A DNA stretch of 64,000 nucleotides from Oscillospiraceae bacterium (GTDB taxonomy: Bacteria > Bacillota > Clostridia > Oscillospirales > Oscillospiraceae), in contig CACWLG010000002.1 in assembly GCA_902761635.1 (NCBI GenBank), forward strand, positions 1 through 64,000, written 5' to 3'. A program made the position numbers and the translations under genes. The notes beneath the pieces are model-generated. The model ran no database searches. It was not told the origin of the DNA and saw only the letters and a list, made by a program, of their open reading frames with translations. Positions 1 to 8,446 of the stretch are shown here, piece by piece. How positions within the stretch are numbered: position 1 is the first letter of the stretch; every line of letters begins with the position of its first letter.

Positions 1-271
<271 letters not shown>

Positions 272-301
272 GCTCCCGGAGACAAAACCGCATAAACCAA
301 G

Positions 302-333
302 AGGACAGGTTCGAAAGAGCCTGTCCTTTTCTT
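302..333 (+). terminator. Rho-independent terminator of eno
   Basis: An 8-bp perfect stem (302-309 with 320-327) with a 10-nt loop is followed by a short T-run. It sits 30 bases after the enolase stop, and its T-run touches the -35 box of the next promoter. Confidence 0.85.
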
Positions 334-359
334 GACGTGATCCATAATAATGATATAAT
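332..359 (+). promoter_or_regulatory. Sigma-A type promoter of the dipeptidase gene
   Basis: TTGACG (332-337), a 16-base spacer and TATAAT (354-359) lie about 37 bases before the dipeptidase start. The match to the vegetative consensus is close. Confidence 0.75.
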
Positions 360-395
360 CCTTGCATAGAAACTGTGAAAGGAGTCACCATCACC

Positions 396-1859
396 ATGCC
401 ATGCACTACCATTCTGGTCGGCAGAAATGCCAGCAATGACCGCTCCACCATGATCGCCCGCACGGACGACGGGCATTTTGACGTGAAGAAAATGATCGTC
501 GTAGAGCCGAAGAAGCAGCCGAGAAAATACAAAAGCGTCCTCTCGCACCTGGAGATCGACCTGCCTGAGGAGCCCATGCGCTATACCGCCTGCCCCAGCG
601 TGGACAAAGTCAGGGGGATCTGGGCGGCCACCGGCATCAACGCGGCGAATGTCGGCATGACCGCGACCGAGACCATCACCTCCAACCCCCGCGTTCTGTC
701 GGCGGACCCGCTGGTGGAATACAAAGAACCGAGGTCCAGGCGGGAAAAGGCGACGCCCGGCGGCATCGGGGAGGAGGACATTGTGGTTCTCGTTCTGCCC
801 TATATCCGCAGTGCGCGGGAGGGCGTTTTGCGCCTGGCCTCCCTGCTGGAAAAGTACGGCACCTATGAGTCCAACGGCATCGCCTTCAATGACCAGAACG
901 AGGTCTGGTGGCTGGAGACCATCGGCGGCCACCACTGGATGGCCCGGAAGATCCCTGACGACGCGGTGGTTATCGCGCCGAATCAGTTCGCCATGGATTC
1001 CTTCGACCTGGACGACGCCTTCGGGCGGCAGGAGGCGCACCTGTGCTCCGCGGACCTGCGGGAATTTATCGCGGAAAACCACCTGGATCTCAACCGCGGC
1101 GGCGTCTTCAATCCCCGGGATGTGTTCGGCTCCCGCCGGGATATGGACCATGTTTACAACACGCCCCGCGCCTGGTACATGGGCCGCTGGCTCGCCCCGT
1201 ATTCCCACCGCTGGGAAGGGGAGAACGCCGAGTTCGGCCCCGAGAGCGACAATATCCCCTGGGCCCTGGTGCCGGACCGGAAGGTCGATGCCGACGGCGT
1301 GGCGCATCTTCTGTCCGCCCATTACGCGGGTACGCCCTACAACCCTTACACCAAACACGACAACGGCAAGCGCGGCATGTACCGCTCCATCGGCATCAAC
1401 CGCACCGGCGTCTCGGCCATCTGCCAGATCCGCCCCTATGTGCCGGACGCCGTCAAGGGACTCGAGTGGGTATCCTTCGGCTCCACCACCTTTGCCGCGT
1501 GGCTGCCGGTCTACACCAACGCGCCGGAGCTGCCGGACTTTCTCAGCCGGGTGACGACGGACGTCTCCACGGATAACCTTTACTGGTGCAGCAGGCTGAT
1601 CGGTGCGCTGGCCGACAAATGCTATGCCGCCGCGCAGCAGAATATCGAGCGCTATCAGGACGCGGTGGCGATCCGCGGCCGGCAGCTCGTACGCGAGTAC
1701 GACCGCAGGATGGCAGAGAGCGGCGACTTCAGCCTCACGGCGGAGGCGAACACAAAGCTCTGCGCCATGTGCCGGGAGGAGAGCATCGGCGTTCTCAACA
1801 AGGTCCTGCTCACCGCAAGCGAGGCCATGAAGAACGGATTCAATCTGGCGGACAACTGA
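396..1859 (+). CDS. pepD: C69-family dipeptidase
   Basis: This is a 487-residue intracellular dipeptidase of the C69 family (N-terminal nucleophile hydrolases such as lactobacillal PepD). The N-terminal MPCTTILVGRNAS, followed by MIARTDD, matches the family; Cys3 is the expected nucleophile exposed by processing. The length is normal (about 470-500). I chose ATG 396 because GGAG at 381-384 is correctly spaced for it and it puts the Cys near the N-terminus; a GTG at 375 in the same frame would add seven residues and has no site of its own. The gene has its own promoter between the eno terminator and the start. The substrate (which dipeptides) cannot be read from sequence. Confidence 0.9.
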   Translation: MPCTTILVGRNASNDRSTMIARTDDGHFDVKKMIVVEPKKQPRKYKSVLSHLEIDLPEEPMRYTACPSVDKVRGIWAATGINAANVGMTATETITSNPRVLSADPLVEYKEPRSRREKATPGGIGEEDIVVLVLPYIRSAREGVLRLASLLEKYGTYESNGIAFNDQNEVWWLETIGGHHWMARKIPDDAVVIAPNQFAMDSFDLDDAFGRQEAHLCSADLREFIAENHLDLNRGGVFNPRDVFGSRRDMDHVYNTPRAWYMGRWLAPYSHRWEGENAEFGPESDNIPWALVPDRKVDADGVAHLLSAHYAGTPYNPYTKHDNGKRGMYRSIGINRTGVSAICQIRPYVPDAVKGLEWVSFGSTTFAAWLPVYTNAPELPDFLSRVTTDVSTDNLYWCSRLIGALADKCYAAAQQNIERYQDAVAIRGRQLVREYDRRMAESGDFSLTAEANTKLCAMCREESIGVLNKVLLTASEAMKNGFNLADN

Positions 1860-1970
1860 CCGCGTTTCCGGCGCGCAAATCTTTTCCGGCGTTCATGTGT
1901 ATATTTCCTCCTTTGCCAGGCAAAAATAGGATCGCAAGGCAAACAACTGGTTTAAGGAGGTCAAAAAAGA

Positions 1971-2693
1971 ATGAACAGCAACAGCTCCGGCCATGGGCTG
2001 GAGGGATTTCTGACGGGGAAGGGCTTCTACATAGTCCTTTTCCTCTGCGCTGCCATCATCGGGCTGTCCGCCTGGATGATGAGCGTGGGAAATGAGACTA
2101 TGGAAGACCTGAACGATTTCAGTCTGGAGCCCCGTGTGGAGACCGTGCTTGTCACGCCGGATGTCGAAGCGCCGAAGCTGGAGGTGATGGCCGTCCCGGC
2201 CGAGCCTGCAGAAGAGGCAGAGCCGGTCATGGAAGAGATCACCGAAGAAGAGGAAGCAGAACCTGCCTGGAATGAGACGGATGCGGGCGTGACCTGCTGG
2301 CCCGTCGAGGGCGAGCTGGAGCGCCTGCATGATGTGGAGCACCTGCACTACGATGTGACGCTGCGCGACTGGCGCACCCATGAGGGCGTGGATATCCTCG
2401 CGCCCCTCGGCGAGACGGTCTGCGCCGCCATGTCAGGCGTGGTGATGGGCGTGGAGGAGGACGGGCTTTACGGCACCGTCGTGACCGTGGACCACGGCGA
2501 CGGGACGCAGGCGGTGTACGCAAATCTCGCCTCCATCCCGGCGGTGAATCCCGGTGACTGGGTCATGGCCGGGGACGTGATCGGCGCTGTCGGCACCACT
2601 GCCCTCTGCGAGATCGGCCAGGGGACGCACCTGCACTTCGCCATGTACCTTGACGGCGAGAGCGTCGACCCGCTGGATTACCTGCCGGTATAA
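1971..2693 (+). CDS. Membrane-anchored M23 peptidase-like protein (SpoIIQ-like)
   Basis: A 240-residue protein with one membrane anchor (about residues 18-38), an acidic Glu/Pro-rich linker (55-105) and a LytM/M23 domain (108-240). The zinc ligands are present: His137 and Asp141 in HEGVD, and His222 in HLHF. The catalytic His220 is also present, but the second active-site His expected in the Y-x-H strand is Asn185 (YANL). This size and architecture is that of SpoIIQ, the forespore partner of SpoIIIAH in the engulfment channel, some of whose members are degenerate. A strong AAGGAGGT site precedes ATG 1971. It could act as a structural or weak endopeptidase component. Assignment to sporulation is inference from architecture; no other sporulation gene is adjacent. 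Confidence 0.75.
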   Translation: MNSNSSGHGLEGFLTGKGFYIVLFLCAAIIGLSAWMMSVGNETMEDLNDFSLEPRVETVLVTPDVEAPKLEVMAVPAEPAEEAEPVMEEITEEEEAEPAWNETDAGVTCWPVEGELERLHDVEHLHYDVTLRDWRTHEGVDILAPLGETVCAAMSGVVMGVEEDGLYGTVVTVDHGDGTQAVYANLASIPAVNPGDWVMAGDVIGAVGTTALCEIGQGTHLHFAMYLDGESVDPLDYLPV

Positions 2694-2699
2694 AAGAAG

Positions 2700-2731
2700 G
2701 AGCCCTTCGGGAAACCGAAGAGCTCTTTTTT
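2700..2731 (+). terminator. Terminator after the M23 gene
   Basis: An 11-bp stem with one mismatch (2700-2710 with 2715-2725) around a GAAA tetraloop, then seven T residues. It ends the M23 transcript before the convergent diguanylate cyclase gene. Confidence 0.85.
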
Positions 2732-2772
2732 ATGGGCGGCCGAAGCGGGAGAGGGGATCCCGCACGGCGTGC

Positions 2773-3936
2773 TCATCTGCGATGACTGCGGCGGTTGTGG
2801 CCGTCCTGACCGTAGTATTCCGCCTTGGAGGAATACATGGCCATGTCCGCCTCCCGCAAAAGCTGCTGGATCGTAAAGGCAGGGGCTTCCGACGCGAGAG
2901 CATAGCCGATGGCCACACTAAGGATCTGCCCGACCTCGCCGCGCCAGCGGGCCGTCTCCGACTTCAGGCGCGCGGCCCTGTCCTCAGCCTCCGTCCGGCT
3001 GAGATTTGCCAGCACCGCAAACTCATCGCCCCCGGTGCGGTAGCAGTGTGCCTCGTCGCCGAAGACGCTGCGGATGCACTTCGCCGCACCGCGGATCAGC
3101 TCGTCGCCGGCCTCGTGGCCCAGCTTGTCGTTGACCTCTTTGAGGCCGTTGATGTCGATGATGAAGACCGCAAGATCTTCCGGCATCATGGCGGACAGCG
3201 CATTCAGCGCATCGGAATAAGCGTGGCGGCTGGAAAGACCGGTCAGCGCATCGGTATCGAGCTGGATCTGCTGCACCGCAACCTGATCGTCGAGCTTCAG
3301 GAACGTAAATTCCGTGTAATGAATGAACATCAGCGCCGCGCCCATCGTCAGGGTCAGATACGTGGTGCGGAAATGATCCTGCATACTCTCCTGAATGCCG
3401 ACGCCGATGGCAATGAAGGCGATGATGGCATAGAGCGATTTGCGGTTGTGCCTGCGAAACGTCTGTCCGTACAGGACGAAGGAGAGGCATACCAAGGCAA
3501 TGATGAACAGGCACAGCACAATGTACAGGATATAGCCAAGGCTGTGGGTATAATGATGCGCCTCGTCCACCTTGATCATCCAGCCGGTAAAGGCCGAGAC
3601 AAGCTGATAGAGCGTGTTGAATGTGAGAACGCCGATCAGCGCCCAGCGCCAGGGAGTTCTGAGCCGCAGCTGCAGGGACAGGGCCCCGCCGGCCAGGGGC
3701 GTGAGGATATAGTCGGCACACTTTACGGCGATCAGGACCCAGACCGGAATGTGTGTCTTCCCGTCAAGCTGAACGCCGCCCCACTCGGCAAGAGAAGAGA
3801 GGATAATGAGCGCATAGGTCAGGTACAAAAGCTGCTTGTCCGATCTGGCCATCCGGTCGTTTTCCCAGATCAGAAGGCTCAGAATCATCAGGGCCATCCA
3901 GCACAGCAAAATAACAGCGGTATAATAACTAATCAT
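2773..3936 (-). CDS. Membrane diguanylate cyclase (GGDEF)
   Basis: A 387-residue protein with about seven hydrophobic segments in residues 1-210 and a GGDEF domain in 225-385. The active site reads exactly GGDEF (302-306), preceded by the conserved DALTGL and FIIDINGLKEVND blocks, so it should make cyclic di-GMP from two GTP. The RxxD inhibitory site normally just upstream of the active loop is not present, so product inhibition through that site is unlikely. The multi-helix N-terminus is a membrane sensor of unknown ligand. It is transcribed alone, toward the M23 terminator. The signal sensed cannot be deduced. Confidence 0.9.
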   Translation of the reverse strand: MISYYTAVILLCWMALMILSLLIWENDRMARSDKQLLYLTYALIILSSLAEWGGVQLDGKTHIPVWVLIAVKCADYILTPLAGGALSLQLRLRTPWRWALIGVLTFNTLYQLVSAFTGWMIKVDEAHHYTHSLGYILYIVLCLFIIALVCLSFVLYGQTFRRHNRKSLYAIIAFIAIGVGIQESMQDHFRTTYLTLTMGAALMFIHYTEFTFLKLDDQVAVQQIQLDTDALTGLSSRHAYSDALNALSAMMPEDLAVFIIDINGLKEVNDKLGHEAGDELIRGAAKCIRSVFGDEAHCYRTGGDEFAVLANLSRTEAEDRAARLKSETARWRGEVGQILSVAIGYALASEAPAFTIQQLLREADMAMYSSKAEYYGQDGHNRRSHRR

Positions 3937-4076
3937 TTCTTCTTAAAAAAACTCCTGTGATCTCACGGAATGCCGCGCATCCCTGAAGAAAGTATTAATA
4001 GTTGCTATTTTACACGTTTTTCTCCGCTTTGCAAGGGGGGGTTCCAGATTGTCACCCCCTGTTTTCTTTCCGGTGC

Positions 4077-4104
4077 TTGCATTTGGCGCGTATTGTAGTA
4101 AAAT
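4077..4104 (+). promoter_or_regulatory. Promoter of the XRE-receiver / histidine kinase operon
   Basis: TTGCAT (4077-4082), a 16-base spacer and TAAAAT (4099-4104), 61 bases before the start codon. The rest of the 3937-4165 gap holds no other signal I can support. Confidence 0.6.
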
Positions 4105-4165
4105 GTAAAAAAACGGAGATGCCGCCGACCGGGGCCGTTGACTGCGCAAGAGGGGAGATGCGGAA

Positions 4166-4765
4166 ATGAATATGCTGTTCGCGGAAACCGTGAAGAAACA
4201 CAGAATCGAGCGAGGCCTGTCCCAGCGGGAGCTGGCAGATCAGCTGAGTGTGACGCGGTCCACGGTGGCCCGCTGGGAAAACGGAAGCCGCATGCCGGAT
4301 GCCGTGATGATTTCCCGACTCTCCCAATTACTGGAAGTCAACGTCGGTACCCTTCTGGGCAGCACGGCGGAGCAGAGGGAGGCCCTGCATGTCATCATGG
4401 TGGATGACAGAAAAATCATCCTGAGCGGAGGCCTGCCCGTTCTGGAAGAGACGCTGCCGAACGCCGTCGTCACGGGCTTTCTGCGCCCGTCAGAGGCGGT
4501 CGCCTTTGCCGAAGCGAATCCGGTATTCCTGGCCTTTCTGGATATCGAGCTTGGCAAGACAAACGGGCTGGATCTCTGCCGCAGGCTGCTTGCGATCAAT
4601 CCCCGCACCAATGTGGTGTTTTTGACGGCATTCAGCGACTATTCTCTGGACGCCTGGAGTACCGGGGCCAGCGGCTTCATGCTCAAGCCCATCACGGCCG
4701 AGGGCGTGCGCGCCCAGCTGAAAAAGCTGCGCTATCCGTTTTTGCCGGGAGGTGCGGAAGCATGA
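4166..4765 (+). CDS. XRE helix-turn-helix fused to a response-regulator receiver
   Basis: A 199-residue protein with reversed order for a response regulator: an XRE-type HTH at residues 5-62 (SQRELADQLSVTRSTVARWENG is its core), then a receiver domain at 74-190. The receiver has the acidic pair Asp80-Asp81, phospho-acceptor Asp126 (FLDIELG), Thr154 and Lys174 (LKPI), so it should be phosphorylatable. It overlaps the following kinase gene by four bases (ATGA), so the two are translationally coupled and almost certainly partners. Phosphorylation presumably alters binding by the N-terminal HTH. The regulon is unknown; autoregulation would be the simplest guess. Start ATG 4166 has a GAGGGGA site. 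Confidence 0.88.
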   Translation: MNMLFAETVKKHRIERGLSQRELADQLSVTRSTVARWENGSRMPDAVMISRLSQLLEVNVGTLLGSTAEQREALHVIMVDDRKIILSGGLPVLEETLPNAVVTGFLRPSEAVAFAEANPVFLAFLDIELGKTNGLDLCRRLLAINPRTNVVFLTAFSDYSLDAWSTGASGFMLKPITAEGVRAQLKKLRYPFLPGGAEA

Positions 4766-6021
4766 ACGGAATGCTGCTGAGCGTTTACTTTGTAGCCGGC
4801 ATGCTCGTCCTGCTGACGATGCTGGGCCTCTGGGTCGCCGCCGTCATGCCCGGTCTTGACCGATGGAGCAGAAGCTTTTTCATTTCCTTCTTTTCGATTC
4901 TCATGCTGTGCCTGATCCTGTATTTTTTCGACATGCTCACCTATGACAAGCCTGAACTCCTGACGCTGCAAAAGCTGATTGTCTTTTTGGAGTATCTGCT
5001 CCCCCCGGTACTGCTGCCGATGCTGACGGTCTATCTGCTGCGCTGCTGCGGAGAGAAGTACAGGAGCAGCGCGCTTTTACATACCGAGCTTGCCCTGGGT
5101 GGCCTCTTCATCGTCCTGCTGGTGATCGCCCAGTTCGAAGAGGGCTTTTATGCCATGCAGCCGAAGTTTACCTATGGGCCTCTGCATCCGCTGCTGATGG
5201 CGCCTGTCATCGCCATGCTGCTCATTATCCTGGAAGGGACAGTCCGCAGGCGCGACCGCCTGTCAAAAAAGCACTTTCGTGCCCTGCTTGTATTCCTGAT
5301 TCCGCTGACGATCAGCATGGTGGTCTCTGCCTTCGTCTACATCCCGCTGATCGCCGACATCGGCATCTCCATCCTGGCATTGACCATGTTCATCATCATC
5401 CTCTCCGACGAGGTCGAGCAGTCCCTGCGACAGGAGCGGGAGATCGCCCGCCAGCACGCGAGCATCATGGCCCTGCAGATGCGCCCCCACTTTATATACA
5501 ACACGATGACCAGCATCTACTATCTCTGCGATCAGGACCCCGCCAAGGCCAAGCAGATCACCCTGGATTTCACCACCTACCTGCGCAGAAACTTCACGGC
5601 CCTGGAAAGTGACAAGCTCATTCCCTTCACCGAGGAACTTGAGCATACCCGCGCCTATCTCGCCGTGGAGCATGCGCAGTTTGAGGACCAGCTCCTCGTG
5701 GAGTATGACACGCCCCACACCGCCTTCCGCCTTCCGCCGCTGACCCTGCAGCCCATAGTTGAGAACGCTGTCAAACACGGCATGGACCCGGAGGCGGAGC
5801 CGCTGCATATCACGATCCGTACCCGGGACACCGGCGCCGCCAGTGAGATCACCGTGACCGACAACGGCCCCGGCTATGAAGCTGCCGACGAAGAAAAGCC
5901 CCGTGTCGCCCTGAAGAATATCCGGCGGCGGCTTGAGATGATGTGCCGCGGAAAGATGACGATCAATGTACCGGAGGGCGGCGGAACAAGGGTGACCGTG
6001 ACGATCCCGCAAGCGAAGTGA
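4762..6021 (+). CDS. LytS/YesM-type membrane sensor histidine kinase
   Basis: A 419-residue kinase. Residues 1-215 contain about seven hydrophobic helices; a short coiled segment leads to the His_kinase domain with phospho-accepting His243 in MRPHFIYNT, followed by an HATPase domain with the N-box IVENAVKHG (about 332-340) and G-box DNGPG (about 368). The His-Phe-x-Tyr-Asn form is typical of the LytS/AgrC-like group that lacks a classical DHp H-box. It is the second gene of the pair and overlaps the XRE-receiver gene by four bases. Multi-helix sensors of this kind often detect peptides or membrane state, but no ligand is evident here. Confidence 0.9.
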   Translation: MNGMLLSVYFVAGMLVLLTMLGLWVAAVMPGLDRWSRSFFISFFSILMLCLILYFFDMLTYDKPELLTLQKLIVFLEYLLPPVLLPMLTVYLLRCCGEKYRSSALLHTELALGGLFIVLLVIAQFEEGFYAMQPKFTYGPLHPLLMAPVIAMLLIILEGTVRRRDRLSKKHFRALLVFLIPLTISMVVSAFVYIPLIADIGISILALTMFIIILSDEVEQSLRQEREIARQHASIMALQMRPHFIYNTMTSIYYLCDQDPAKAKQITLDFTTYLRRNFTALESDKLIPFTEELEHTRAYLAVEHAQFEDQLLVEYDTPHTAFRLPPLTLQPIVENAVKHGMDPEAEPLHITIRTRDTGAASEITVTDNGPGYEAADEEKPRVALKNIRRRLEMMCRGKMTINVPEGGGTRVTVTIPQAK

Positions 6022-6036
6022 TTTTGCGGAAAGACG

Positions 6037-6090
6037 AAAAAGCTCCTCCGGCATGCGCAGCGTGTGCGCATTACCGGGGGAGCTGTTTGA
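6037..6090. terminator. Bidirectional terminator between the kinase and asd
   Basis: A long inverted repeat (6041-6051 with 6074-6084, extended by an inner GCGCA-containing stem) is flanked by A residues at 6037-6040 and T-rich sequence on the other side. It lies between converging genes. Confidence 0.8.
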
Positions 6091-6100
6091 TTTCGCTTCC

Positions 6101-7007
6101 TTACTTCTCCGCCAGGAGCTTGAGGATCTGTACGGCGTTGGAAGCAGCGCCCTTGCGGATCTGGTCGCCGCAGCACCAGAGAGTGAGGCCGTTTTCGTCG
6201 GTCAGATCGTCGCGGATTCTGCCGACCCACACGAGATCCTGATCGGTGGTGTCCAGCGGCGTGGGGTAGCAGCGGCCCTCATAGTTCTCGATGAGACGCA
6301 CGCCGGGATAGGCGGCGACAGCGGCCTTCGCGGCCTCGACGCTGACCTTGTCTTTCGTGTGCAGGGTGACCGCCATGGAGTGGGAGCGCATGACCGGCAC
6401 GCGCACGCAGGTGCAGTTGACCTTCAGGTCGGGGCTGTGCATGATGCGGCGGCCCTCATTCTGCATCTTCATCTCTTCCTTGGTGTAGTCGTTGCCGTAG
6501 GGGGCGTCGATGAAGGGGATGACGTTCATGGCGATCTGGGTGGCGAAGGTCTTGACCCATCTTCTCAATGGGGGAGAGATTGTTGATCGCGGCGACAGCC
6601 ATGAGCGTGATGATGGTGCAGCAGTTGGGGTTTGCGATCATGCCGTGATTCTGGAAGGCGTCCGCGCCGTTGATCTCCGGGACGACCAGGGGCACATCGG
6701 GATCGAGACGGAAGGCGGAGCTGTTGTCGATGTAGACGGCGCCGCTCTTTTTGATGGCGGGGGCGAAGCGCTTGGACATGTCGCCCTCGACCGCGCCGAG
6801 GACAAAGTCCAGACCGTCAAAGGCGTTGTCATTGGCCTCCTGGATGGGGATGTCCTTGCCCTTGAAGGACACGCACTTGCCGACACTCTTGGCGCTGGCG
6901 AGGGGGCGGAGTTCATTGACGGGAATGTCATACTCGGCGAGGATCTTGATCATTTCCTGACCGACAGCGCCCGTGGCGCCCAGAACGGCAATATTCAAAG
7001 CTTTCAT
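6101..7007 (-). pseudogene. asd: Aspartate-semialdehyde dehydrogenase, broken by an internal out-of-frame deletion
   Basis: Asd reduces aspartyl phosphate to aspartate semialdehyde, the branch point to lysine/diaminopimelate, threonine and methionine. The 5' part (7007 down to about 6558) encodes MKALNIAVLGATGAVGQ, the Ser-Ala-Phe-Arg block and the catalytic Cys in NPNCCT. After LSPIEKM the frame is lost; the 3' part, in another frame (about 6557 to 6101), resumes at VKTFATQIAMNVIPFID and runs to the normal C-terminus through YTKEEMKMQNEGR. Family members have about 40 residues between these points, including STYQAVSGAG, and these are missing. Start ATG 7007 has a GGAGGA site. Either a real lesion or an assembly error; the gene is usually essential unless another copy exists. 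Confidence 0.9.
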
Positions 7008-7129
7008 TGTGATTCCTCCAGTATAATTCAATGTATCATCGGGGCCGATGCTCTCAAAGGCCCGCTGTTTTGTACTGTGCTGCATGGATTTCGGGTCGAT
7101 CTGGGGATCGACCCCTATGGTGAAAATTC

Positions 7130-8446
7130 TTACCCCGCGAAGCGTTCGTAAATGACGCGGATGGCTTTTTCAAAGTCCTCGTTCTCGACGCCCACAATGA
7201 TCGACAGCTCGTCGGCCCCCTGGGCGATGGTGCGGATGTTGATGCCGCTTCTGCCGAGGGCGTGGAAGAGCCTGCCCGAGGTGCCGGGGCGGGAGGTCAT
7301 CTTGCGCCCGACGGTGGCGACGAGGGAAATGCCCTCCTTCACATTCACGTCGTCGGGACGGACGGCCTTCTGGATATCGGCGATCACATCGTACACACTG
7401 TCGCCCAGCGCCTTGGTGGAGGCCACAAGGGCAAAGCTGTCAAGACCGAGGGTGATATGCTCCACCGGCGCGTGGTAGCGGTCGAGGATTTCCAGCGCCT
7501 GGCGCAGGGACTCGCTGGTGTTCATGCTGCGCTTTTTGACCGTGAGGATCGTGAAGCCGCGCCGCCCGGCGATGCCGGTGATGAAGCGCTCCTCCTCGTC
7601 GCCGACCTCCTCTACATCGTCCACGATCATGGTGCCGGGATCCTGAGGCCGGTTGGTGTTGCGGATGTTGAGGGCGATGCCCTTTTCCTTGACCGGGAGG
7701 ATCGAATCCTCATGCAGGACGGAGGCGCCCATAAAGGCCAGCTCCTGGAGCTCTGCGTAGGTGATGGTGGAAATGGGGGCCGGGTTTTCCACGATGCGGG
7801 GGTCGGCCACCAGGATGCCGGACACGTCGGTCCAGTTCTCATAAACGTCCGCGTCCACCGCCGCCGCGGCCAGAGCGCCGGAAATGTCGCTGCCGCCGCG
7901 GGACATGACCTTGATCTTCCCGGTGGGGAGGCGGCCGTAGAAGCCGGGGATCAGGATGCGCTCGTATTTATCGAGGGCGTCCTTGATGGCGGCGTAGGTC
8001 TTCTCCCGGTCGATCTGCCCGTCAAAGCCGAAGAACACGCAGTCGGCCGCGTCCACAAACCTATATCCAAGATATTCCGCAAGCAGGCGCGAGGTGAAAT
8101 ATTCACCGCGGGAGACCAGCTCGTCCACGCCCATGTATTTGTCAAGGCGCGGGATCAGCTTGTCAAAATCGCCCTCCACGTCGTACTGCAGACCCAGCGC
8201 GTCGCGGATCTCGGCAAAGCGGGAGCGGATGGTGCCGACGATCTCCTCACAGCTCACGCCGTAGGTGATGTGCGCGTGGCACAGATACAGCAGATCCGTC
8301 AGCTTATGGTCGCTGCTGTCGCGCTTGCCGGCGGCGGAGCTGACCACGATGCGCCGCGCGGGATCAGCCTCGATGATAGCCTTGACCTTCCTGAACTGCT
8401 CGGCCCCTGCAACGGAGGAGCCGCCGAATTTCGCAACCTTTAACAT
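7130..8446 (-). CDS. lysC: Aspartate kinase
   Basis: A 438-residue monofunctional aspartokinase, phosphorylating aspartate as the first step to Lys, Thr and Met. KFGGSS at residues 6-11 is the nucleotide-binding signature; SRGGSDISGA and the Thr-Asp-Val-Ser-Gly block follow. The C-terminal 130 residues form the tandem ACT regulatory region (SIIVGVENEDF in the last repeat), so feedback control by an end-product amino acid is expected, though which one cannot be told. Its start codon directly abuts the hom stop, and asd follows 120 bases downstream, giving one operon hom-lysC-asd. Confidence 0.95.
   Translation of the reverse strand: MLKVAKFGGSSVAGAEQFRKVKAIIEADPARRIVVSSAAGKRDSSDHKLTDLLYLCHAHITYGVSCEEIVGTIRSRFAEIRDALGLQYDVEGDFDKLIPRLDKYMGVDELVSRGEYFTSRLLAEYLGYRFVDAADCVFFGFDGQIDREKTYAAIKDALDKYERILIPGFYGRLPTGKIKVMSRGGSDISGALAAAAVDADVYENWTDVSGILVADPRIVENPAPISTITYAELQELAFMGASVLHEDSILPVKEKGIALNIRNTNRPQDPGTMIVDDVEEVGDEEERFITGIAGRRGFTILTVKKRSMNTSESLRQALEILDRYHAPVEHITLGLDSFALVASTKALGDSVYDVIADIQKAVRPDDVNVKEGISLVATVGRKMTSRPGTSGRLFHALGRSGINIRTIAQGADELSIIVGVENEDFEKAIRVIYERFAG

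Noticed and set aside
3937-4165. Possible regulatory RNA between the cyclase and the XRE-receiver gene
   Set aside because: Apart from the promoter, no stable conserved structure or terminator was seen.
6456-7085. Reading the asd 5' frame as an intact shorter protein
   Set aside because: After LSPIEKM the sequence turns into Arg/His-rich out-of-frame translation, while the true C-terminus continues in another frame.
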